NCBI GenBank assembly: GCA_026392155.1
Contig: JAPLCP010000054.1
Span: 1 to 64,000 of the forward strand
Reading direction: 5' to 3'
From: Armatimonadota bacterium
GTDB taxonomy: Bacteria > Armatimonadota > Armatimonadia > Armatimonadales > Armatimonadaceae
Length of the DNA: 64,000 nt
A program made the position numbers and the translations under genes. Below, piece after piece: positions 43,757-51,458 of this stretch. The notes beneath the pieces are model-generated. The model was given only the letters and a program-made list of their open reading frames with translations. It searched no databases and was not told where the DNA came from. Within the stretch, counting starts at the first letter, position 1, and each line of letters begins with the position of its first letter.

Positions 43757-44668
43757 ATGAGCCTCCGAACTCTTCTTGAGGAAGCACGGGAAGCAGGGCG
43801 CTACCGTGAGCTACTGGATAATCTGGTTCGTCGCGAGCTGGATGTCCGCTACAAAAACTCCAAGCTTGGTGTCGCTTGGTCGCTGGCAAATCCCGTCGTC
43901 CGTGCGCTGATTCTCGCCGTTGTTTTTACCTACATTGTCCAGATCAAAATCGAGGGGAGCCCGTACTTTCCCTTCGTCGTGGCGACATTTTTCCCCTGGA
44001 CGTACTTTCTCACCGGTGTTTTGGATGCAGGTGACTCGGTCTCTAAGCACCTTCCTCTGATCCGTAAAGTCTACTTCCCGCGCGAGCTACTGCCTCTGGC
44101 AACCACGATTGCCAACTACCACCACTTTCGGCTGACACTTTTAGTGGTGGTGCTCCCTCTGGTGTTTTTTCTCTACCTCAGTGACTGGCTACGCAATGGG
44201 CACTTGACACTTCCTCCCGCAGGAATTCTGCTATTGCCGGTTTTGGTGATGATGCAGACACTGCTGATCGGAGGAATCGCGCTCTTTCTCTCTGCACTCA
44301 ACGTCTTTTTCGAGGACGTGAAGTTCCTGACCGCTGTCGCACTGGATCTGCTTTTCTATGGTATCCCGATTATCTATTTTTTAGAGATGGTGCAGTACTC
44401 CGACAAGATCCCCGCCTGGCTTCAAGGGCCGATCTATCAAGCCTACTTGCTCAATCCCATCGTGGTGATCGTCACCAGCTACCGTGCATTTCTGCTACAC
44501 CCCGTTAACATGCCCGCAGGGGCCTTGGGGCTTACCTCGCCCATCTCGGTGAACCACCCGGTGCCCTGGCCGTACTTTATATCTGCCTGTGTGGTCTGTG
44601 TTGCGACTTTTATCGGGGGCTATGCGTTCTTTAATAGCCGCAAGTGGCGCTTTGTGGAGCAAGTGTGA
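43757..44668 (+). CDS. wzm: ABC-2 polysaccharide exporter permease (Wzm-like)
   Basis: A 303-residue membrane protein with six predicted spans. Family text: LVRRELDVRYKNSKLGVAWSL near the N-terminus and the Wzm-typical middle ALNVFFEDVKFLTAVALDLL and LNPIVVIVTSYRAFLLHP. It exports a lipid-linked polysaccharide or teichoic acid-type polymer with the ATPase encoded next; GTG start of that gene overlaps the TGA here. ATG 43757 follows GAGG. Confidence 0.88.
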   Translation: MSLRTLLEEAREAGRYRELLDNLVRRELDVRYKNSKLGVAWSLANPVVRALILAVVFTYIVQIKIEGSPYFPFVVATFFPWTYFLTGVLDAGDSVSKHLPLIRKVYFPRELLPLATTIANYHHFRLTLLVVVLPLVFFLYLSDWLRNGHLTLPPAGILLLPVLVMMQTLLIGGIALFLSALNVFFEDVKFLTAVALDLLFYGIPIIYFLEMVQYSDKIPAWLQGPIYQAYLLNPIVVIVTSYRAFLLHPVNMPAGALGLTSPISVNHPVPWPYFISACVVCVATFIGGYAFFNSRKWRFVEQV

Positions 44669-45444
44669 GCCTGCCTGCCATTGAGCTTGCTCATGTTACC
44701 AAGCGCTTTCGGCTCCGCGAAGACGGTTATGCAGGGCTGAAGGGGAGGCTGGGCCAGCTCTCGAAAGGCATCAAGCCGACCTACAAGATCGTCGCGGCAC
44801 TCGAAGATGTCTCGCTGACGATCCACAAGGGCGAGACGGTGGCGCTTCTAGGGCGTAATGGCTCGGGGAAGTCGACGCTACTCTCGCTGATTGCCAACGT
44901 GATGAAGCCCGATGAAGGCACCGTGACGTTTCCTGCGTCTGCTGACCCCGCTCATCCTCGCCTCGCCCCGCTGCTGGAAGTAGGAGCAGGCTTTCACCCT
45001 GATCTGACAGGCCTGCAGAATATCACGTTCAACGGCTCGATCCTGGGGCTGACACGGGCTCAGATGGAGGAGCGTCGCGAAGAGATTCTCGCCTTTGCGG
45101 ACTTTGCGGAGCCCAAGTACTACAACATGCCCGTTCGCACCTACTCATCGGGGATGTTTGTGCGCCTCGGCTTTGCGGTCGCTGTCCACACCGACCCAGA
45201 GATCGTGCTGGTGGACGAGACTCTCGCCGTCGGGGACGCGCTGTTTCAAGAGAAGTGTCTCGCGAAGATCGCCCAGTTTCAGCAAGAGGGACGCACGATC
45301 GTGGTCGTGAGCCACGACATGGAGGCGGTCAAAAAAGTAGCGACCCGAGCCGTGTGGCTTGCACAGGCTCGGGTCGCCGACGATAGCACGGATGTTGGGA
45401 GTGTCATCCAGCGTTATCTGGACTCGCTCCACGAAACTCGCTAA
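44665..45444 (+). CDS. wzt: Polysaccharide/polyol-phosphate exporter ATPase (Wzt-like)
   Basis: A 259-residue ABC ATPase from GTG 44665, overlapping the permease stop (GTGA). Walker A ALLGRNGSGKSTLLSL, signature RTYSSGMFVRLGF, Walker B IVLVDETLAVGD and the switch VVSHDM are complete. The length is that of the short KpsT/TagH form; the C-terminal carbohydrate-binding domain of the long Wzt proteins is absent. It energises export through the permease. Confidence 0.9.
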   Translation: MSLPAIELAHVTKRFRLREDGYAGLKGRLGQLSKGIKPTYKIVAALEDVSLTIHKGETVALLGRNGSGKSTLLSLIANVMKPDEGTVTFPASADPAHPRLAPLLEVGAGFHPDLTGLQNITFNGSILGLTRAQMEERREEILAFADFAEPKYYNMPVRTYSSGMFVRLGFAVAVHTDPEIVLVDETLAVGDALFQEKCLAKIAQFQQEGRTIVVVSHDMEAVKKVATRAVWLAQARVADDSTDVGSVIQRYLDSLHETR

Positions 45445-45761
45445 GCGCCTGCCGCTTCGGGTTCTATGGTTCCGCCCGCTTCGCCGCGCTTGCCAATACG
45501 GGCCGCGACGCTCGAAGCGGACTCTTTAACACTGGAGGCGATGGTCGTGGTCTTCTCCTTTAGCGTTCCTCCGACCTCGGTTGCCTTGGTGCGTGCTTTC
45601 TCGTAGGTATCGGCTGTCTTCTCTTTCAGCTCGCCGCTTTTATCTTTCAGCTTGCCACGCGTCTCTTCGCCGCTCTGCGGGGCATAGAGCAGCGCCAAGG
45701 CCGCGCCCAGTGCGCCGCCGATGAGCAAGCCAACAAGGAAGTCACTTTTATTATTCGCCAT
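45441..45761 (-). CDS. YtxH-like protein
   Basis: A 106-residue protein. The N-terminal Gly-rich span (DFLVGLLIGGALGAALALLY) followed by APQSGEETRGKL is the YtxH signature; the rest is a charged Lys/Thr/Glu helix. YtxH-type proteins are linked to general stress. Its end overlaps the exporter ATPase by four bases and its start overlaps the next minus-strand gene's end by 11 bases. Confidence 0.85.
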   Translation of the reverse strand: MANNKSDFLVGLLIGGALGAALALLYAPQSGEETRGKLKDKSGELKEKTADTYEKARTKATEVGGTLKEKTTTIASSVKESASSVAARIGKRGEAGGTIEPEAAGA

Positions 45762-46197
45762 GATGAGGGTTCTCCATTACCGAAAGTTGGGGTTTATTTG
45801 ATTGTAGCACACTCGATGATGGTCTCGCACGAAGTGCCTTCGCACCCGCCGCGACACCGGCTAAGAGGGCATTGACGCTGACAAAAGGACTATGAATCGT
45901 TTTTTGCACCAGTCGCGAGGTGACCTCTGTCTTGGCCTCCACGGTCGCTGCAACTGCATCCCCGTGCGCCAGCAGGCTCTCCGTGGTGTCGCCAATCGTG
46001 GCGAGCTTCTCATTGGTCAGAGCGAGTGCCTGATCTGCTTTTTGCAAGAGCGGCTCGACCTGGAGAGTGAGTGCCTCCAAGCGGCTATTGACCTTGAGAA
46101 GTACCACAGTCAGTCCGACGACAACGAAAGTCAGGATCAGGGAGAGTCCCAGATACCAGATGATAACCAGATTGCTGGCGACAGGATTAAGGTTCAT
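45751..46197 (-). CDS. DUF948-like membrane-anchored protein
   Basis: A 148-residue protein from ATG 46197 (MNLNPVASNLVIIWYLG) with one N-terminal span (LSLILTFVVVGLTVVLLK) and then a helical region (LTLQVEPLLQKADQALALTN). DUF948 proteins often sit beside YtxH genes, as here. The C-terminal 40 residues are low in pattern. A -10-like TATTAT lies about 45 bases upstream. Confidence 0.75.
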   Translation of the reverse strand: MNLNPVASNLVIIWYLGLSLILTFVVVGLTVVLLKVNSRLEALTLQVEPLLQKADQALALTNEKLATIGDTTESLLAHGDAVAATVEAKTEVTSRLVQKTIHSPFVSVNALLAGVAAGAKALRARPSSSVLQSNKPQLSVMENPHHGE

Positions 46198-46294
46198 AGA
46201 AAAACATCCAAAATTTTTGCTCTCGATCGTATAGATAATACCGCCCCGCACCGAGAATAAGAACATCTCCTTTCTACCACTTAACTTGATAGCT

Positions 46295-46326
46295 GACCTG
46301 CGGAACTCTCCGCAGGTCGTTTTTTT
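46295..46326 (+). terminator. Intrinsic terminator (plus strand)
   Basis: GACCTGCGGA, a four-base loop and TCCGCAGGTC form a perfect 10-bp stem, followed by GTTTTTTTGG. No plus-strand gene ends near it; it may protect the region from read-through. Confidence 0.75.
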
Positions 46327-46340
46327 GGGGTTTAAGAGAA

Positions 46341-46377
46341 AAAAAATCCCCACTTGGCTCGTCCAAGCGGGGGGATT
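46341..46377 (-). terminator. Intrinsic terminator of the ParB-like gene
   Basis: On the minus strand ATCCCC...CTTGG, a five-base loop and CCAAG...GGGGAT form a stem followed by a run of T. It lies about 25 bases after the stop of the ParB-like gene. Confidence 0.75.
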
Positions 46378-46401
46378 GTCAATCTGTGATCGGGTAAACG
46401 G

Positions 46402-47580
46402 CTACGCTACCATTTTTAGTTTTGTCGCTTGCACATCAAACTTGGGCTTGTACATCGGGCAGCGGTAGCTCTTCGAGTGCTCTTTCGGGTTCTCTGCCTC
46501 CGCGACAAAGATCTTGCCTCCCGTGACCCCACATTTCTCAAAGTTGCGGTCGTAGTTGCCACAGTCGTAGCAGCGCCGCAGGATAGTCCAGCAGACCGAG
46601 CAGCGCACGGAGCCGATGAGCTCGACACGGCCACAGAGCGGGCAGTGGATATAGACCTCGCGGAACCCAAAGTCCTTGGTGGCCAGCGCATCCCGTAGCT
46701 TGGAGTTGAAGCTCTCTAAGTCTCGCTGGAGCTCCGCGGTAGTGGCCAGAAGCTGATTCATGTGCTCCGCCGTCAGAAACTCCCCAATGCGATCATCGAG
46801 CATGTCGGAAAGAACGGAGGCCTGTTTTTCGATTCCCTTGAGGTGCTGCTCGGCTGTTTGTGCCTTGTAGGGTTTCTTGCGCTCTTCGCGGGCTCCCAAG
46901 CTACGGAGCATCTGCTCCGTGACAGCTATGGAGACACGTAAAAACGCTTCTTTTTTCGCCGGGAACTGCTTGATCGCGCTGAGAATCTTCTCCAGATCTG
47001 AAATATTGAGCTTCTCGCCTTTTATTTTTTCGACGAGCCGGAGCTGGCAGACCGTATCCCCATTGATGGCGAGGAGGGCCCTGGCATGACCTTCCTGGAA
47101 GACAGCACCTTTGGCCGGATTTTGGATCAGCTCTTGCTGAATCTGCGATGGAAGCTCCAAAAGCTCCAGAGTTCGTCGAACCGTGGTCTCTGAGACACCA
47201 AGAGTTTTTGAGATCTTCTCATAGCTCATGTGCTGAAGAAGCCCCTGCATCGCGCGGGCCTTCTCGATAACGTTCATGTCCTCGCGCTGGTAGTTCTCCA
47301 GGAGGGCATCGGTGGCAGCATCTTCGTCGTTTAAATCCCGCACAATGGCCAGGATAGTCGGGAGGCCGAGCATCTTACAAGCACGATAGCGCCGCTCTCC
47401 CATCACAATCTCAAAGAAACCTTTATTCGCACCGACGAGGGGGCGAACCACGATGGGCTGCAGAACGCCACGTTCCTTTATAGAGGCGGCGAGTTCTTCC
47501 AGGGATTCCTGATAAAATGTTCGACGCGGCTGATTTTCGTTGGGACGAATCTTGTCTAGGGGAAGGTTCTCGGTAGCCAT
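46402..47580 (-). CDS. ParB-like CTP-binding-fold protein with C-terminal zinc ribbons
   Basis: A 392-residue protein. The ParB N-domain has IRPNENQPRRTF, ASIKERGVLQPIVVRPL, the C-motif MGERRYRACKMLG and the P-motif LLENYQREDMN; the HTH follows as ISKTLGVSETTVRRTLELLE. Instead of the usual short C-terminal dimerisation segment it ends in Cys-rich text: IHCPLCGRVELIGSVRCSVC, RCYDCGNY, EKCGVTGGK and YRCPMYKP, at least two zinc sites. No parA is adjacent, so the role may be a Noc-like or other DNA-sliding regulator rather than segregation. A terminator follows at 46341-46377. Confidence 0.85.
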   Translation of the reverse strand: MATENLPLDKIRPNENQPRRTFYQESLEELAASIKERGVLQPIVVRPLVGANKGFFEIVMGERRYRACKMLGLPTILAIVRDLNDEDAATDALLENYQREDMNVIEKARAMQGLLQHMSYEKISKTLGVSETTVRRTLELLELPSQIQQELIQNPAKGAVFQEGHARALLAINGDTVCQLRLVEKIKGEKLNISDLEKILSAIKQFPAKKEAFLRVSIAVTEQMLRSLGAREERKKPYKAQTAEQHLKGIEKQASVLSDMLDDRIGEFLTAEHMNQLLATTAELQRDLESFNSKLRDALATKDFGFREVYIHCPLCGRVELIGSVRCSVCWTILRRCYDCGNYDRNFEKCGVTGGKIFVAEAENPKEHSKSYRCPMYKPKFDVQATKLKMVA

Positions 47581-47635
47581 AGTTAGTCTCTATGTGAGAT
47601 TGTTGGATTTTGTGATAGGAAACTGGAGGTTGGAT

Positions 47636-48166
47636 ATGGGGGGCCTGAATGGGCTACTCGGTGGGCTGGTGCACTGGGTAGAGACACAGCCTGGTGTGGC
47701 ATTGCTGAGCTTAATACTAGTCAATACACTGATACTGATCCTGGTAGTCATGAGCCTCACCAAGATACAGAAGCTAAACCGCCGACAGACACTGATGCTC
47801 CGTGGCGTGGACGGAGGAAGCCTCGAAAACCTCTTGCTAGACTACTCTCAGCAAGTTCCTCGCTTCAAAGGCGGCTTGGAGCGAGCGCTGACGGTCGGTC
47901 AGGCCAATGAGACAGCCTTGCGACAGACTCTCCGTCGGGTGGGACTGTATCGCTACGATGCGTTTGCCAATGTTGGGGGAATGCAGAGCTTCTCGCTCGC
48001 GCTCCTAGACGAAGGAACAAACGGAGTTGTTCTGACGGGGCTCTACTCACGCCAAGACGTCAGAATCTACGCGAAGCCTATTGTTAAGGGCCGCTCGGAA
48101 GTGACGCTTACCCCCGAAGAGCAGCGTGCCATCTCCGAAGCGCGTCTGCCTGCGGAGCAAGAATGA
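47636..48166 (+). CDS. DUF4446 membrane protein
   Basis: A 176-residue protein from ATG 47636 behind GGAGG (spacing seven). One N-terminal span (VALLSLILVNTLILILVVMS), a linker with KIQKLNRRQTLML, and the DUF4446 core RVGLYRYDAFANVGGMQSFS, ALLDEGTNGVVLTGLYSR and RIYAKPIVKGRSE. Function unknown; the family occurs in Firmicutes, Armatimonadota and relatives. It overlaps the ECF gene by four bases (ATGA). Confidence 0.88.
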   Translation: MGGLNGLLGGLVHWVETQPGVALLSLILVNTLILILVVMSLTKIQKLNRRQTLMLRGVDGGSLENLLLDYSQQVPRFKGGLERALTVGQANETALRQTLRRVGLYRYDAFANVGGMQSFSLALLDEGTNGVVLTGLYSRQDVRIYAKPIVKGRSEVTLTPEEQRAISEARLPAEQE

Positions 48167-48777
48167 CCCTGACACCCTTGGAAGAAAAACAGCTCATTGA
48201 GCGGAGCCGCAAAGGCGATATTGCCGCCTTTGACAAGCTTGTGCGGCGCTATGAGCGCACGGTCTACAACGTGGCCTACCGCCTGAGTAACTCTCACGAC
48301 GATGCTTCCGATATTGCACAAGAGGCTTTTGTACGGGCTTGGAACAACCTTAAGTCATTTCGGGGTGAGGCACAGTTTTCGACTTGGATTCATCGAATCG
48401 TCACCAATGTTTTCCTCGATGACAGAAAGAAAAAGCGCTCACGACCGACAACATCACTAGAGGAGTCGGTTGATCTAGACGAAAACAGTGTCACTCGGCA
48501 GTATGAGGATACTTCCCCCAGCCCTGAGGCACTCATGGAAGGCGAAGAGCGCCGTATGATCTTGGAGAAAGCCGTCCAGACCCTCCCTGAGGCCCAGCGC
48601 GTGATGATCGTCATGTACCACAACCAGGGGCTTGCCTACGAAGAGATCGCCGAGATCACGGAGCTTCCCATTGGTACCGTGAAGTCGCGCCTTAATCGGG
48701 CACGGCTTGCGCTACGAGATCGGCTGGGTAAAGTGGCGGAACTTTTTGGAGTAGAGGGAAGTCCTACCCTCCAGTAG
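48163..48777 (+). CDS. ECF sigma factor, RpoE-like
   Basis: A 204-residue sigma factor. Region 2: DASDIAQEAFVRAWNNLKSF and FSTWIHRIVTNVFLDDRKKK; region 4: LPEAQRVMIVMYHNQGLAYE with ELPIGTVKSRLNRARLALRD. It overlaps the DUF4446 gene and is nine bases ahead of an anti-sigma-like gene. Third ECF factor in the window. Confidence 0.92.
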   Translation: MTLTPLEEKQLIERSRKGDIAAFDKLVRRYERTVYNVAYRLSNSHDDASDIAQEAFVRAWNNLKSFRGEAQFSTWIHRIVTNVFLDDRKKKRSRPTTSLEESVDLDENSVTRQYEDTSPSPEALMEGEERRMILEKAVQTLPEAQRVMIVMYHNQGLAYEEIAEITELPIGTVKSRLNRARLALRDRLGKVAELFGVEGSPTLQ

Positions 48778-48785
48778 GAACAAAT

Positions 48786-49709
48786 ATGGATAGCAAACAG
48801 TGGCGCGAGATCGCGTCTGAATACATCGAAGGAACTCTGTCTGCCGACAAGACTCGTGAGGTACGAGAGTTTCTGGCCATAAGCCTGGAAGCCCGTCTGG
48901 ACGAGCTAGCCCTGCGTGGGATCACACAAAACCTGAACGACTTGCCTGAAGTAGACCCACCGCTCTTCTTTGCAGACAATACTATCGCCCGGATTGAGCG
49001 GGAGCGAGAAGAAGCACAGCAGAAAAGCTGGCGCTCATGGCTCCCGAACTTTGGGCGCTTGGCACTGGGCTCTCTGGTGGCCGGTGGCGTTATGGCAGGA
49101 GTGGCCTGGCAGTTCTTCTTTCCACGTGCCAGTCAAGTCAGCCAAGCAGGCTTGGTAGGGGGACCTACAAACTCCGTACAACCCACAAGTGCTGCGCCAA
49201 GACCGATCCTGAAACTCTCGTCCGTCAAGGTTGAGGAGGCGACACTCACGTTTAATCTCACGCTGGAGAACGCCGAGTCTGCGATGGTGCTTGCCAGTGT
49301 GTCGGGCGGCCCCACGACAGGTGTCTCTTTGGGGGGCACCGAGCCGCCGACCCGTCCGCTGAAAGTCCCACTCGATCCTGCCCAAGATGTGCAGGTAGTC
49401 AAGCTGCTCTCCGCTGCAGGGGGCACCAAGGGTGAGCAGTGGCTGATTACACCTCTGATGAACTTGCAACCTGCTAGTGCCCGTCTCTCGTTTGGGATGG
49501 GGGAGCTCCCGCTGACACCGCAGGCACTCTCGGAGCTTGCCAAGCGATTTGGCCAGGCGATCACCGTGGTGGATGTCCCGCAGTCGGAGCGCCGGATTCA
49601 GTTCGACGCCCGCAATGAGACTCTTGAAGAGCTCCTGACACGCCATCTGGGGCCGCTTGGAATGACGGTAACCCGCGCCGAGAACCGTGTCGTCGTCTCC
49701 GCAAAATAG
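48786..49709 (+). CDS. Anti-sigma factor-like membrane protein with STN-type C-terminus
   Basis: A 307-residue protein. A cytosolic N-terminus of about 85 residues that resembles zf-HC2 anti-sigma domains in outline (WREIASEYIEGTLSADKTRE) but lacks the H/C/C zinc residues; one span (LGRLALGSLVAGGVMAGVAW); then an extracytoplasmic part. The C-terminus (about residues 243-307, LPLTPQALSELAKRFGQAIT ... LLTRHLGPLGMTVTRAENR) resembles the STN (secretin/TonB N-terminal) fold. So a signal bound outside may be relayed to the ECF factor encoded just upstream. Its 3' end overlaps tilS by 23 bases. Confidence 0.72.
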   Translation: MDSKQWREIASEYIEGTLSADKTREVREFLAISLEARLDELALRGITQNLNDLPEVDPPLFFADNTIARIEREREEAQQKSWRSWLPNFGRLALGSLVAGGVMAGVAWQFFFPRASQVSQAGLVGGPTNSVQPTSAAPRPILKLSSVKVEEATLTFNLTLENAESAMVLASVSGGPTTGVSLGGTEPPTRPLKVPLDPAQDVQVVKLLSAAGGTKGEQWLITPLMNLQPASARLSFGMGELPLTPQALSELAKRFGQAITVVDVPQSERRIQFDARNETLEELLTRHLGPLGMTVTRAENRVVVSAK

Positions 49710-51069
49710 CGCACTTTCCCCGCTTGCCCGCTCTCTGGTCACTTTTGTCCAGGAGCGGGCTTTGCTGTTTTCGGGCGAGCGCCCTCTCATCGCGCTCTCA
49801 GGGGGAGCCGACTCGTGCGCCTTGCTTCTGCTCTGGTGCGAGGCGGCTGAGAGAGGATTGTTGCCGCAGGCGGCGGGCGTCGCACACTTTCACCACGGCA
49901 TGCGGGGCCGCGATGCCGATGCCGATGCGGGCTTCTGTGGGGCGCTAGCCACACGCTATGGCCTGCCCTGTGTGATTGAGCTGGGCGCGCTCTCCCAAGC
50001 CAACGAGGCCGAGGCACGCGCTGCACGCTACACGTTTCTCGAAGAAGCGGCGCAAGAGCTTGGAGCGCACGTGATCGCCACCGCACACCACGCCGATGAC
50101 CAAGCCGAGACCGTGCTGATGCGTGTCTTCCGGGGCACCAGTGTCAGTGGGCTGGCAGGTATCCCCGTGCGCCGGGGAGATATCATCCGTCCATTGCTCT
50201 TTGCCCGCCGAAGCGAGATCGAAGCGTATTGTTTAGAGCAAGGCATCGCGCCGCGCCACGATCCCACCAACGACAACCCTCACTATCCCCGACGAAAAGT
50301 CCGCACCCTCCTCCCGGAGCTTGCCCAGAGCTTCAACCCTCGCCTTACTGAGGCCCTCTGCCGCCTCGCGGACCATGCGCGGGACGATGCGGCGTATCTG
50401 GATGAGCTGGCCGAGAAAGCTCAAGCCACCGAAGACTTGCGCGTACTGTCCCGCCCGATCTTGCGCCGCGTTCTCCTCAAAAGGCTCTGGGAGCTGAGCC
50501 AAGGCGACGATGCATTCCGTGAGGAGCTCGTCACCACTGCCTGGGTCGAGCGTCTTGAGCGCCTTCTGAATAACAATCAGGGCGTCTTGCAGCTGCCGGG
50601 TGGCTGGGAGGCACGAGCGCATCAAGGAAGCCTCCGTCTCCTGCCTAAATCGCACGCTCTCCCCCAAAATACCTGGCAGAGCGAGCTCACGGTTCCGGGA
50701 AAGATCGCACTTCCAGCGGGCAACTGGCTCGTGGCGCGCGTCGAGGCACCCGTGCACAACTCACAGCGGCACCGACGCTCGCTTCGTGTGGACTGTGGTA
50801 CAATCCCCGCAACTTTAACCACTCGCACCGTGCGGGATGGGGATCGGATCGCCCCACTGGGCATGGGCGGAAAAACACGCCTGGTACGAGACTTGCTCCG
50901 CGAGGCAGAGATCCCCGCCGATGTGCGCGGCTCTCAGCTGGTCGTGGAGGCTAAGGGCGAGATTCTGTGGCTCGTGGGAATCGCGCAGTCCGAGAGTACG
51001 CGCGTGCCTGAAGGAGCTGAACGCGTGCTTCTGCTCGAAGTCCACGGTGAAGAGCCATCGGAAAACTAG
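49687..51069 (+). CDS. tilS: tRNA(Ile)-lysidine synthetase
   Basis: A 460-residue PP-loop ATPase. The PP-loop SGGADS is at residues 38-43, followed by FHHGMRGRDADADA, ATAHHADDQAETVLMRVFRG and RPLLFARRSEIEAYC. The C-terminal domain contains GDRIAPLGMGGKTRLVRDLL. It converts the C34 of tRNA-Ile(CAU) to lysidine. The start GTG 49687 overlaps the previous gene; alternatives downstream would remove conserved N-terminal residues. The enzyme is essential in most bacteria. Confidence 0.92.
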   Translation: MSSSPQNSALSPLARSLVTFVQERALLFSGERPLIALSGGADSCALLLLWCEAAERGLLPQAAGVAHFHHGMRGRDADADAGFCGALATRYGLPCVIELGALSQANEAEARAARYTFLEEAAQELGAHVIATAHHADDQAETVLMRVFRGTSVSGLAGIPVRRGDIIRPLLFARRSEIEAYCLEQGIAPRHDPTNDNPHYPRRKVRTLLPELAQSFNPRLTEALCRLADHARDDAAYLDELAEKAQATEDLRVLSRPILRRVLLKRLWELSQGDDAFREELVTTAWVERLERLLNNNQGVLQLPGGWEARAHQGSLRLLPKSHALPQNTWQSELTVPGKIALPAGNWLVARVEAPVHNSQRHRRSLRVDCGTIPATLTTRTVRDGDRIAPLGMGGKTRLVRDLLREAEIPADVRGSQLVVEAKGEILWLVGIAQSESTRVPEGAERVLLLEVHGEEPSEN

Positions 51070-51076
51070 GAAAATA

Positions 51077-51427
51077 ATGAGTCTGCAAGAACAAGAACCC
51101 AAAGAGGAAGTACAGCCTTTTGGCATCACTCTGATTGCCGCACTGACGGCCATTATTCCACTGGTGGTCTTGCTACGGGGGAATGCCTACACGCTTAGTA
51201 TCTTTGCGGCACTCCTAGGAGTGGCGGCAGGTGTGGGGCTGTTTCTGCAAAAAGCGTGGGGCCGCTGGCTGACCCTTTTGTACTATGTGATAGCCGTAGT
51301 GCTTTTGTTCGTACAGAGTCGAGGGACTCCTCTCGCACTGCTCGCCTGCATCTTGCCGATCGTGATCCTTGTGTATCTGTTTCTGCCTGGTGTCGTCGCC
51401 TGCTTCGCTCCCAAAAAAGAAAGTTGA
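51077..51427 (+). CDS. Small hypothetical membrane protein
   Basis: A 116-residue protein from ATG 51077, seven bases after tilS. Three to four predicted spans (ITLIAALTAIIPLVVLLRG; FAALLGVAAGVGLFLQKAWG; LTLLYYVIAVVLLFVQ; LLACILPIVILVYLFLPG). Not recognised. It probably belongs to the tilS transcript. The next gene has its own promoter at 51424. Confidence 0.7.
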   Translation: MSLQEQEPKEEVQPFGITLIAALTAIIPLVVLLRGNAYTLSIFAALLGVAAGVGLFLQKAWGRWLTLLYYVIAVVLLFVQSRGTPLALLACILPIVILVYLFLPGVVACFAPKKES

Positions 51428-51452
51428 AAAGCTGTCTTGCTTGCGTCATACT
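51424..51452 (+). promoter_or_regulatory. Full promoter six bases before a start codon
   Basis: TTGAAA (51424-51429), 17-base spacer, CATACT (51447-51452), six bases, ATG at 51459. The first bases overlap the stop of the previous gene. This is the clearest complete leaderless-type promoter here. Confidence 0.65.
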
Positions 51453-51458
51453 AGAGGC

